Below, one piece after another: positions 10,261 to 20,466 of a DNA stretch of 64,000 bases. The stretch comes from Prostheceraeus crozeri (lineage: Eukaryota; Platyhelminthes; Polycladida; Euryleptidae), in NCBI GenBank assembly GCA_907163375.1, contig CAJQUW010007994.1:62001-126000 (forward strand). Reading direction: 5' to 3'. Both the position numbers and the translations under genes were made by a program. Under the pieces are notes generated by a model. The model was not told the DNA's origin, did no database searches, and worked only from the letters and a program-made list of their open reading frames with translations. The stretch's first letter is position 1; the number at the start of each line of letters is the position of its first letter.

Positions 10261-13200
10261 AATTAGTCAAATAGCTTTTGTATTCATGCGAGTATTTTGT
10301 AGTATTTCATTTCTCATTCTAGCTTAGGGAACTAATACTAATTCTCTAACGCACCTGGTAGATTTTAGATAACGTAATCCCGTTGTGTTAGCTAAATCTG
10401 ATCTGATGATTGGAAGCAGACCTGTCCATTTGTAATTTGAATGGGCAGACTGCTGAATAGAATCTATGCAATATAAGACCTTAATCATAATTTTTACAGA
10501 GCGATTTACTCGCCAATTCATTTCACATGAGGAGAGGAGCGTTGTTTGTCCTTCTGGCAAGTATTTTAGTTTCTTAAAGATTTTAGGATATAATGATTTT
10601 TTTCTAAAAAATCTTTTGCACTTTCTAAAAATTAACTAGTCGTTTGCTTTTTTTTAAATTCAGCTACATCTACGTACTTTGCTACGGTTAAATGATCACT
10701 TATCTGCGCCAAAGACAATAGTGATCTTCCAATGAGTACCTTTGCGTGGTAAAATGGTTTGGTTTGAATGCACTTTCATGCAGCTGCGAAAGGGCCTACC
10801 AAAAAGGGCCTACTGAAGTTATCTGTTCTGTATTTTTTTCTTCAATAAGAACATGCATACACGTATGAAGATGTTCTTCTGCTGGAATCAGTGGCGAAAT
10901 TCAATCTTTGTATATGAATTATTCTATCTCGTAGGAAGACATGAAGTCGACCATATGTAGGCCTAGGCCAGCCAAATAAAACCTTCTGTATGAATTAAAC
11001 TATGAGAATTGCCAAAAGAACGATGATTTGCACATGTAACATAGGCCTACTAATTATAAGTAATTGCTTGCTATAAATCGGTCTGCGCTACCCTATAAAC
11101 TTGTGAACGCATCCGAGGTCGGCCTATAGCCAACTTATGTGTACAGTGTAGATTCGTTTTTAGACTTCTCCATTACAGAGTTTTAGCTTCGAAACTTTTG
11201 CCCCCCCCCCTACTTGTTGTTTCATAAACCTAAGAACTTGAAAATCAAAAATGATAATTCGCAATTTATTTTCATGCATATTGCCTGTATTCTTCATTAA
11301 TTTCAAAATCGTACATTTGCATAGACCTATCTTAATTAGCCTATGTTGTAATACAAGCTGGGCCCAATTCGTGCATCGAATTATTGAATTACATTAATAG
11401 CCACTTCCATAGCTGTTACTTGAAGGTCGATCTAACAACAAATTCAAGTTTTACATCAATAAAGGTTTTCCGTGAACCGTTCTTGCCTTTGGTTCTTGCT
11501 GGAAGAAATGCATTGGCCTATAGCTATGACATTCGAAGGAGCAACAGCAAAATTTAGAAAACAACTGCTACTCTTCCATGTGATTTACGCATTATTTTCA
11601 ACTATTTTAAAGTTAGTTTATTACATAAACATTCAATCGCATGCAACCACGGTGACAAAAGAATCGAGTAAGTACATATATTAGGTAGGGTAGCAACTCA
11701 ACATTTATTAAATCCCCAATTTAGATACAGTTCCGATTTTATTGAATGAGCTCGAGGTGAACACGATGGGTATTGTTACGAAATGTGAGATATGCAAATT
11801 TTGCAGTTCAGAAGAAATTACCACGGAACTGACTGATCATGATGGTAAATAAAGTAGAAGGAATGATGGTATTTTACAGATCCTGAGAGGTAATTGTTTA
11901 TTATTAAGCAATTCAATAGGTTGCTATTACTTTCATGCTCAACCTTAAGACTATTTTCTTAAGCGTGATCATATCACAAGTAATCTGTCACTGGTAAAGC
12001 AAAATAACAATCAAAGACAAAATGATTCCAATTAACTTTAAAAGATGTAATAATTAGGTCCACACATCACTATTCAGATTCAAGAAATGAAAAATAAATT
12101 TAGTGAATCATGAAATCATGCCAATGAAAAGGGAATTAAAAGCTTGAATTTCAGCTAAGAAAAGCACAAAGAGATCTGGACTTTTTCATGAAGACTTCCA
12201 TTGTAATGCGGTTCATGAAATTCCCTTGGTAATCAGCTTGAGTTCCGCTTAATTAATATGCTTGTTAGCAGATATTAATTCTTTCTGATATCCAACATGT
12301 TTCATGCTACTTATAAAGTGGCTTCATGTCGGATGTATAAATTTGCAAAAATTTAGCTTTTTAAAAACTGCTCAAATAATTTTTTTGACTGCAGGAGCGC
12401 GCATCTCCGCAAAAAAACTGAATATTTTCAAATAAAAATTTTTACTTCATACAGATACTTGTTTTGAGTCGATACTCGATAGGTTTGCATGGTTTTGGAT
12501 TAAGTTATGACCACAGAGTAAGTATAGTATACTATATACTTACTCTATAGTCATAAGCTTTTATAGAATCGGAATGAACATTTGACTTTCTGATTTATTA
12601 TTATGCAGTTTTACGGACATCTTATAAACTTTAATTATAATTTACGGAATATTTTAATTGTTAAGAAAACTCCCATATGCTTCTCTCCCGGTGGATCTAC
12701 ATGCATTTTCTTTTCTAACTCATAGACCGAGTAGAGCTTGGTAGATAGCCATAGAGCATGAATGTACTGTGAATCTCCTTACAGAAACCTGTAGCACCGC
12801 GACACACGTATATCAAAATCTCAAGCCAGATGGTCAATGAGAAAAGTTTTCATAAATTGTTTCATTCGCATTCCTTCTTCTATCAAATTGCTTTGAAGTA
12901 AAGCATCATGAAGTATCTGAATTCGTTGACTTAATACTCACACCGTAGGTCTACTGAGAAAAGCAGATTAATTGATGAAGATGTCAGTCAGAATGAGCAG
13001 TTTTCGGAATGTGTCGACTTCGATGTACTAATACACGTAATTTCCATTAGAATTCAACCTATCGCATGAACTCAAATGAAAATTCTCAACATCACGTAGT
13101 GAATAAAACTATTTCAAACCCGTGACAAAGAAAGCAAAAACCAATCAATTCTCTCAATGATTCTTCATATTATTCCTATAATACGCAAATCATCAAAGCT

Positions 13201-13263
13201 CCATGAACGAGTCAATCATCTCACAAAGACAATCACAGCCGTGTACAGAGCATATCCACGAAA
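10261..13263. other. AT-rich DNA with no gene seen; 3' flank of MIC60
   Basis: Contains a run of cytosines at about 11203-11212 and a strong palindrome (12502-12560). A possible polyadenylation signal for the minus-strand MIC60 gene (AATAAA read on the minus strand) lies at 12594-12599, some 660 bp past the stop codon. No coding motif was recognised. Confidence 0.5.
12502..12560. repeat. imperfect 59-bp palindrome
   Basis: The core arms AGAGTAAGTATA and TATACTTACTCT are perfect complements around an 8-bp centre. The pairing continues outward with AAGTTATGAC and GTCATAAGCTT after a small mismatch. No flanking direct duplication is evident. Confidence 0.75.
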
Positions 13264-13877
13264 CTACGCCTTCTCATCTTCCTTAAGAATAGCTCTTGCA
13301 CTGCGATCTCCTGCAAATGCAATCATTGCATCTGCTACAAGCTTCGCTTCTAATGTTAGACGGCACTCATTAATCCAATCATTAGCTACAACGCGAGACA
13401 AACCGCGTAACTGAGCCATAAATTTCAGAGCAGTTTCTAAGTCCCCATTCCGAACACATTCTTCAGCATTCGATAAAAGAGTAAATGAATCTTGTTCTGC
13501 TAATTCCTCATCAGGTCCATAAATATGAGTTCTTTCAAAAATGAGCAATGACTGAAGCCAGCTGAGAGCAAGTTGCATCAGTGTTCCACCCGTCTCGTCC
13601 AGCATCGCAACTCTTTTACACACAGTTTTCACCCGTCGGAAGCGCGTCCTCAGAGCTTCGATAGTAAATACTCCACGATCCTCAGCCAATGAAGAGACCT
13701 CAGACATCATTCGTTGTAAAGTAGGATCACTTTCGGAAGCTTTGGTTATTGCCTCCATTCTTTCCTTTAGCGGTGTCGTTCCATCCATTTTATTCGAAGA
13801 GATTGAATCACTGAAGTTCTGACAGGCAAGCCATAACTTTTGAGCTAGTTGTCCTTGCCGCTCAAGCTGAGCTCGAT
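13264..13877 (-). CDS. MIC60: MICOS complex subunit MIC60 (mitofilin), C-terminal exon
   Basis: Encodes about 203 residues that match the conserved mitofilin C-terminal domain: QKLWLACQNFSDSI, DRGVFTIEALRTRFRRVK, CKRVAMLDETGG, LSWLQSLLIF, NAEECVRNGDLETALKFM, AQLRGLSRVVANDWINE and ARLVLEA-like CRLTLEAKLVADAMIAF. In animals MIC60 is an inner-mitochondrial-membrane protein that organises crista junctions as the core of the MICOS complex; this domain lies in the intermembrane space and binds partner MIC19. The exon starts after an acceptor (minus strand ...TTGATTTCAG at 13878) with a good pyrimidine tract, and the first two bases complete a split codon. It ends at TAG (13264-13266). The frame is clean, so it looks like a working gene rather than a retrocopy. 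The upstream coiled-coil, membrane segment and mitochondrial signal must lie in exons at higher coordinates that I could not locate. Confidence 0.93.
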
Positions 13878-14219
13878 CTGAAATCAAAGAAGTACAATTA
13901 ACATTACAGCTCTGTTGACCATATGAAGATATGCAAAATAAATGGCAGACTTTCAAGAAAGAGAAATGACTTTTTCGAAAACCAATTTAAATTATATTAT
14001 TTCTTGTGGACAGTAAACAACTCACAAAAAGTCTATATAATCAAATAATATACCTTATTTTTTTACACTAGTATACTTTCGAGACTATTGATGTCTTTGC
14101 CAAGCAAAAGTGATCATATTATGCATCTTTTAACATTTGAAATTTCATCAGAAAACATTAGAAAACATATATTTATTGTCGCAGCTTTCATTTTATAAAT
14201 TATTAACTGTGGATTGAGG
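13878..14219 (-). other. start of the last MIC60 intron (3' end)
   Basis: Pyrimidine-rich on the minus strand next to the acceptor at 13878. The reading frame running through it is open by chance to 13956. No further exon was recognised upstream, so the intron length is unknown; it may contain several of the mobile elements that follow. Confidence 0.55.
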
Positions 14220-14345
14220 CTGCCTTTGTGCAGGGTCCCGCTAGGGTGGGTTTGAGTGTTCAGAGGTGAGGGACCGAAACACGATCGCCCTACCCTAGTC
14301 TCTGCTGATGACCTCAGGAGTTCAAGGTTAATATTTAAGTTCCAA
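14220..14345 (-). repeat. terminal fragment D of the 1.1 kb repeat family
   Basis: Relative to copies A and B it is inverted. Shared words are GGGTTTGAGTGTTCAG, CGAAACAC and CTGCTGATGAC in the same order as on the minus strand of 3545-3640. A hairpin is formed by CTAGGGT (14241-14247) and ACCCTAG (14292-14298), where copy A has CTCGTCT and AGACGAG. Confidence 0.75.
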
Positions 14346-15239
14346 TCTTGATTATAGTTCTTTGCTTTTATTTCCTGAATAAGAATCTGTTATTTTGACA
14401 TTATTCCATTCACCTGTAGGGAACGTTTGATCAGTCCTCTTAAGGATTAAATTTCTCACTTATCTTTTCATCAAGTCTTCATTTCACAACTTCATTTCAT
14501 TCGGGATTAATTTGATGGGTTACGTCTGACATCACTAATGATTTTGACATGTTGATACAGTATGAGTATGATGGATAACAGACCTGATCGCCTTTATCTA
14601 TTGGTAAGGAGAATCAGGTGCACGAGCGTTAGGATAGTTAATACCGCTAAGTACTAGGATAAATTGAAGCGACAATTCTGACAACCTCAGTTGGACAGAA
14701 TTCACTCGCTGAGTAAGCTTGCTAAATTCTCTTTTTGTACTTCTCGATGCATGAATTATTAATTGGTATTCCGTAGCGTATTTTCAGTAGCAGTAGTTTC
14801 CCCCTGTTTAAACAATAATATAAATTGCTTAGAGGGTAGAGTACTTGATAGAGTTTAAACTAATTAACCCTATGTATTTGACCTATTGGTTAGCGTATAA
14901 CGTTTTAATTAACAATAATAATTGCATCTATAAGTACATGCAATAGAAGGACATTCAAATTATGAAGATATCCAGCAACATAATTAAGAATTAGAAAAAT
15001 TACAGAATACTCGACAAGGTCCATGATCAAGAATGTATTACGCTTTTTTAATTATGATGTCAAAAATGACTTATATCTGAATTTCTGCTGCAACTTGCGT
15101 TCAGATAAAAATCGAATTCGGCTTCACACAATCTGAGTTCTAAGAATGCTAACGTTGAGACAAATTAAACACGACGATGGTCACTTCCGACAAAATAGAT
15201 TATGATTTGCGATACTAAGAATGACAATAATCAGATCAA
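14346..15239. other. no gene seen
   Basis: AT-rich DNA with no recognisable motif on either strand. It lies within or beyond the MIC60 intron. Confidence 0.5.
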
Positions 15240-15590
15240 GACAGTTCAAACATCTTTTCAATAACTTTCTTTGGTGATCATGACTGCGCGGACTCTTGGC
15301 ATGTTCGTAATTAAACTGCCAAGTTAAGTTTGCGGAATTGTGTTCCATTCATCCACAGACCACAACCTCACAGAGTCAACCAAGATGTTCAATTGGATCG
15401 AAATCGTGTGATCGTAAATGCCAATTTATGTATTCGTGTCATCCTGCTGGAGCAACTACTGAACAATGCGCCGGATCATTGTCATCCTGAAAAATGAAAT
15501 TTCCAGGTTTTCTTTTCGTCAAAAAATCCCCCTTACGAGAACTTCAACGTATACGTTGACGTTTACAATTTTCCTCGGCATGGACACGGA
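15240..15590 (-). pseudogene. Tc1-type transposase fragment
   Basis: Minus-strand frames read VNVNVYVEVL and GNFIFQDDNDPAHCS (second catalytic Asp), then DFDPIEHLG (DPIEHL, with the catalytic Glu of the DD34E triad), then DEWNTIPQT and LGSLITNMPRVRAVMITK, the Tc1 C-terminal block EWxxIPQ...LixxMPrRvxaVi. At least three in-frame stops interrupt it. Only the catalytic C-terminal half remains. No terminal inverted repeats were found. Such enzymes cut and paste at TA sites; this copy cannot be active. Confidence 0.8.
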
Positions 15591-16579
15591 AAAGATATCT
15601 ATTCGGCTTGCCAAAATTGCAGAGCCGTCATAGCGATTCAAAATCTCAAAAATTCTGACATATGAAATTTTACATAATCCGATCTAAATTACATATAATT
15701 AACCAATTTTAAATCAATCTAATATTTGAATATCTAAATCAACTTCGAATCATTTTTCTTAGCGCACAATCCGCTATTAAAGAACCCCAACAGAGACAAA
15801 CCAAATTGATTATCCGACCTGTTAATGACGGCTTGCATCTTGCAAAAGCAGTCTTTTGTAAGCTAAGTAATTACGCTTACAAGCACTACACTATATGAAT
15901 TATTATTGTTACATGCATTGTGTAGGCCTATGAGAGCATATAGTGGAAAGCAAAAAATTAGATTGTTTTAACAGCAGAAAATGCTTAGAAACACTAGCAT
16001 CTACTTAGACAAAGCATCTACGCTTGTATATATGTAGGCCTAGCACGTATATTTTTGCATGGCTCTACAATATGACTAAAATATACTAACTGCTTCAGGA
16101 GCAGCTTATGATAAGCTGAAATAGTCCTTTTTATTATGATCATGATTTCAATAATGTAATGTGAAAATCTCACCCCGTTTCTGCTGCAGGCCGCCTAATA
16201 AGTATATGTCTAAGCTTAACAATTTCTATTGTTAATACATAGATTTCAGCAATAATTTAATCATAGCATATTGCACGTGATAAGTTTGTCATTGAATTAT
16301 GCACACTTAAACTTGGACTCAGACTGCCCTGTTGCGATTCCGCACCTCCGGACAAAGACCCGACAGGACGCAAATGCTCTACCACGGCTCCGCATTGTAC
16401 TGCTTGCGAGTAAAATATGCCTGCAGTCATAATTACTCTGATTCATGTGAGTCTAGTCAACTTAGGTTGATTTTCTTCAAACGCATAGTACCTCGTAAAC
16501 ATGTTGCTCCTTTAAGATAGAATAAAGTCGGATCGTCCTCGGCTACGTTTTCTCTTGTCGTGACACTGGAATGTATAAT
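15591..16579. other. no gene seen
   Basis: AT-rich, with GTAGGCCTA motifs near 15921 and 16034. The plus open frame 16332-16520 shows no known motif. Confidence 0.5.
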
Positions 16580-18574
16580 CAGGATGTCGAACGGAAGGCC
16601 TGGATGAATTTCCCTGATTTTATCAAAAAAATCCAGGTGTTTCCAGAAGCTAAATCTTAAGAATTCTAGGAAAAAATCTTAAGAATTCTAGGAAAAATGA
16701 ATAAAGAAACTATGGAAACTGTATTGAAATAGTCCCAAAACAGCATCGATGTTAGTCTTTAATCCTTGTAACCGGTTTCAGTTGTTATGCATGTACAATT
16801 CAGAGTGGAGTGAATTTTGTATTATGCAAACAACTTTCTTCAAAATAAAATCGCCTAAAACTTTTACGCAAAAGCGTATGTATCAAACATACAAAACAAA
16901 TGAATAGCTTCATTACTGAATGATTCATTATCTGCCGCCAAAATTATCAAATATATGTTTGGCACTAAATACAACACAAAACAATACTACAATTTACATG
17001 CAACTGAAAAATGAACGTGTACCTATTTCAATCAACTTATATATGTAATGGTTTTGAAGAATATGTAATAACATGTTATGAATAATATACACAATTAAAA
17101 GTTTCAAATTTTTAACCCTTTGATTGTGATAAAAGCGCTTTAATTTCAAATTTTGCTCACTACATGTTCAATTTCATATCGAGCGAGCCGGATGAGATAC
17201 GCCATGGTATTGCAAAATATTTTAATTATGAGTAGTGATACACGTGCCGCCTTTGAACGTCTAATAAAGTTACATCATCATCATTCATTATTCATACTCG
17301 TATTCTTGAATATCTTAATTCTTGAGATAGATACATACATGTACATGTATGGTGGGCAGAAATTACACATAAGAAGATTTCGTTCGATCACTTTCTGCGA
17401 TTGATTATGACACACGTGATATGAGGTTGTTGCTAATTTAAGATTCGAGGCAAATTGATATATAAGGCTGTGTAACAATATCCAAGCTTAGCAAATTGCA
17501 AATTTGCTCGGTGATCTTTGGCTACGGGAAGACTATTGTAATTATAATGTGCATGTACATGTATGATGTTAAGAACGATAAAATCTTAACTAATAATATC
17601 TGAAATACATATTCTTGTACATCATTTGTGATTTCCTATAGTTCTTTGCGAAGACGTTTCTGTTCATCCTATTTGTCCTGTAACACTGCTGTCTTTCGGT
17701 TTCTTTCAATCTTCGCTTTTGTCTCTTAGACCTGCTTTTCTGATTCACTCGTTTCGCCTCGTTCGTGCGGAATTTCTCGGAGACAGAATAAGTCCTTTGG
17801 AAACTGGGAACTTAGACAGATTTCCGCTGCAACGCGCACGAGCATAGTCTTTTACCAAACGTTGTGCAACCAGTGATTCTTCCTTTTGATTTTCTACCAG
17901 TAAATTCCTGTTCGCTAAGAACCCAAGTTCCACCGCCATTTCAGCTCTACTAAATGTTGGAGAGCAATTTCGAGCAATTGAATCTTTTGTAGGTGCTCCA
18001 AAGCCATGATTTCAGGGTCAAGGCAGGCGAAAGCACGCACAAGGGGTTTACGCAAGGGAGATCTCTCGCAAATTTTCTGCCACAGCCGCAAGACTGTCCC
18101 TGTACTGTTTACAGAAAGTGTCTTTGTCGTCATCATTCAGCTTTTTAGCTTCCTTTGTGACTTGCTTTGCACCAAAACCAATATTCACTTTCTCCGCCAA
18201 CAAGAGTTTGACCTGTTGCATCTTTACCATTTTTGTGATTATCTTGGTTTCAGTTCATTCAATTTCTTCAATTGTTTTAGCAACTATCCGTGCCATATCG
18301 TTACAACAATTGCAACAACCAACAAAGCAACCACTTAGCCTTAGCCTACCACAGTCACCGAAAATAAAACAGGAATCCGAAACAGAAGCGCTGAAAAGGA
18401 TCATCACATAAATAAGGAGTGGTGAGCGAAATTTTTATTTTGCCAACAATTTCCAAGTAGCAATAGCTATCTTCAATTTCCAGGATATCAAAATTTCATG
18501 GCTTTTCCCTGATTTTTCCAGGCCCCATCAAATTCCCTGATTTTTCCAGGTTTTCCAGGTCGTTCGACACCCTG
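16580..18574. mobile_element. hAT-like DNA transposon with 5-bp flanking repeat
   Basis: Left end CAGGATGTCGAACGGA and right end (reverse complement) CAGGGTGTCGAACGAC form a 13-bp inverted repeat with one mismatch. ATAAT flanks both sides (16575-16579 and 18575-18579). Subterminal words of the type CCTGGAAAAATCAGGGAA recur near the right end. A 5-bp duplication with CAG ends fits the hAT5 subgroup (family knowledge; assignment inferred). The interior carries minus-strand coding debris at 17640-18240. A 25-bp tandem duplication (AAATCTTAAGAATTCTAGG) sits at about 16649-16698. Confidence 0.75.
17640..18240 (-). pseudogene. decayed transposon protein of the 16580-18574 element
   Basis: Minus-strand frames give VKLLLAEKVNIGFGAKQVTK, then RKPLVRAFACLDPEIMALEH with LQKIQLLEIALQHLVELK, then a basic stretch with LVKDYARARCSGNLSKFPV. 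The PLVRAxxCLDP motif recurs in the C-terminal part of uncharacterised proteins of this transposon type in invertebrates (from memory). A basic, coiled-coil-like end follows (KRVNQKSRSKRQKRR). Several frame changes and stops are present, and the catalytic core is missing. Function beyond membership in the element is unknown. Confidence 0.5.
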
Positions 18575-18579
18575 ATAAT

Positions 18580-19050
18580 GATATTGCTTGCTGATGCAGT
18601 CTGTATTACGATAGAATAAGTCACATAATAAAAGCATCACACTCAACCTCTTATTAAAAATAGTCTAGCCTAGAAGTTGCTAATTGATGGTGGCTGTCAA
18701 AGTCAGGAGAAGGCTTCCTGTCTCTGACTGTTGCTATACCGTACCGTTGAGCACCGAGTCATGTCATAACTCATCACGCTCAAGCTTTGTGAGAATGTGA
18801 ACCCTACCTTCAGGTGATCATGGGAGGGGAAATGCAAATACAGGCACCGGTAATTCCAAGAAATTTGTCCCATGCTGTGTTCAATCAGCGTCGATACAAC
18901 CACGCCTTGTTGACAATGGATAAATCGGTAATGCAGCAAGAAACCTGCTGGATGAGCTTCAACTCTTATTGATAATTTTCCGTAAAGGTTATATACCTGT
19001 AATTATTATTGCTATTCATTTTGGAAAAATGTCATGTAGAAAATCGTACA
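18580..19050. other. no gene seen
   Basis: AT-rich DNA between two DNA-transposon remnants. A minus frame at 18703-18939 has no recognisable motif. Confidence 0.5.
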
Positions 19051-19054
19051 TTTT

Positions 19055-19110
19055 AATAAACGCCGCACTTAAAAGCAGGCGATTGTAAATAAGAAATCGT
19101 GGCGCTTATT
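19055..19110. repeat. small MITE-like inverted repeat with pogo-type end
   Basis: AATAAACGCCGC at 19055-19066 faces GTGGCGCTTATT at 19099-19110, an imperfect inverted repeat. The word AATAAACGCCGC also occurs at 27458-27469 beside the pogo transposase relic, suggesting a non-autonomous relative. The right flank AGGAAATACGGTA may belong to the element. Confidence 0.5.
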
Positions 19111-19240
19111 AGAGGAAATACGGTATCTCTAGTGAACCCGAGCTCCGACAGCCATATGGGATACTGGACACTAAGCCGACAGCATTATACGTTGACGGGG
19201 AGATGGTTCTCTCAAATAATTCTCACATCCTCTTTGATTT

Positions 19241-19549
19241 CTAGTTTGTTGCAATCCAATTTCCTTTCACAAACAAAATGTCTTCATTAGCTGGATACCT
19301 GTATGCAGAGGTCAACGACTCCTTTGCTTCATCATTTTCTTGACATGCCGAGATATGTGAGACTACCTTGTCATCGAAGAACTTGTTTCTTAGCATATCC
19401 TGGGCGTCAATTTTAATTGCAAACGTTCCGTGTGTTTTAGACGGAAATGCATGGCATATCAAACGAATTCTCATAATTCGGCTTTTGGCAAGGAGTGACA
19501 GACATGATGGAAATCGATTCAGGAGATATCGAAGGTTTTTACCATACAT
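19241..19549 (-). CDS. open frame with protein-like composition, unknown
   Basis: A 102-codon minus frame reads CHAFPSKTHGTFAIKIDAQD, KFFDDKVVSHISACQENDEA, then SAYRYPANEDILFVKGNWIA before a stop. The balanced residue use and mix of polar and hydrophobic runs look more like real coding sequence than most frames here. I see no signal peptide, membrane span or zinc finger and cannot name a family. It might be an exon of a host gene or a transposon protein fragment. Its plus-strand complement is also partly open and was left out. Confidence 0.3.
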   Translation of the reverse strand: MYGKNLRYLLNRFPSCLSLLAKSRIMRIRLICHAFPSKTHGTFAIKIDAQDMLRNKFFDDKVVSHISACQENDEAKESLTSAYRYPANEDILFVKGNWIATN

Positions 19550-19737
19550 GTGGATTTTGACAATTCAACGTTTAATATCGCCAACTCTATTCAACGCCAT
19601 CTTCAACTTTATTCGACTCTTAGAATGTAGGACTGGAAGGAGAAATTATTTTGCGGACTGTTCCAATTCCATGCACGCATATATTAAGTTCTAATGACAC
19701 CTATGTACGAGTATTACAGCAGACAATGATAAAATGA

Positions 19738-19925
19738 AGAAAGATGAAGCTTTTACGTCACTACTCCCCATACTTGGGGCTTGGACGGTGCTGACTTATG
19801 GAGCGTTGTAGTACTTTTAGTCCGGATGCCCTTCCTGCAGACTTCCAATGACACCTTCGGGGCTCGACCTCAGGACCAAAAGATCGCTAGGCCAAGCACT
19901 TAACCATTGTGCCACGGAGACCACA
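19738..19925 (-). repeat. tRNA-derived SINE, family 1, copy 1
   Basis: Read on the minus strand: a tRNA-like head with box A TGGCACAATGGTTAAGTGC and box B GAGGTCGAGCCCC, then a body with GGAAGGGCATCCGGACTAAA, and a tail ending TTTTACGTAAAAGC-like sequence and T/A-rich DNA. Related copies lie at 50108-50285 and 55540-55705. SINEs are copied by a partner LINE; which one is not clear here. Confidence 0.85.
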
Positions 19926-20205
19926 TAAATGACAAAGTATTCATCGGACTACTTTCACTTCCTTTTCTCGTCATAATCCGTTTTATAGATTTTACTTCAG
20001 AGGACGTTGGTTTTACATTCTGACGTTGGAATCAAAGTTTCTTTTCATGTTATCACAATGTAAGTCAAGAAAACTGATGTCTTATGACATGGCATAATAT
20101 CTCTACAATGTGTTAAAACTACTGCTTACCGCATAGATCAACTATGCATATGCTTACACGAATCGCAACAGAAGGTCTGATTATTTTTCGACAAATTCCA
20201 TTTGT
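19926..20205. other. no gene seen
   Basis: Short AT-rich spacer between the SINE and the Penelope fragment. Confidence 0.5.
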
Positions 20206-20466
20206 TTGTTAAGGAACTACCGAGGCGAGAAGAAATTAAAAGCATTAAAAACTGTCTCTGTAGACATTAGACTAGGCCCGCATCTATGGATGGCATCACC
20301 TTTGAGCACCAGCCGAAGAGGACCAACAGATAGTATCACAAAGCATCTTATAGAGTGCAAAAGTGACGTCGACATCGACAAGCGTTTCTCGGTGTTGAAA
20401 CGTGTTAATCTGGGTGTTTTGGAGGCTCTGCACATTCATAGAAGGATACTTAATCTATGTGCATAG
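20206..20466 (+). pseudogene. C-terminal fragment of a Penelope-like GIY-YIG region
   Basis: An 86-codon frame ends with TDSITKHLIECKSDVDIDKRF, then SVLKRVNLGVLEALHIHRRI and LNLCA. The pattern I-x2-HL-x2-C...(F)-x-(V/I)L...EAL-x-I(H) matches the last helices of GIY-YIG endonuclease domains in Penelope-like elements. The catalytic Y-x-G part is not present upstream. It differs in sequence from the 24-26 kb element, so a second Penelope family is represented. Confidence 0.5.
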
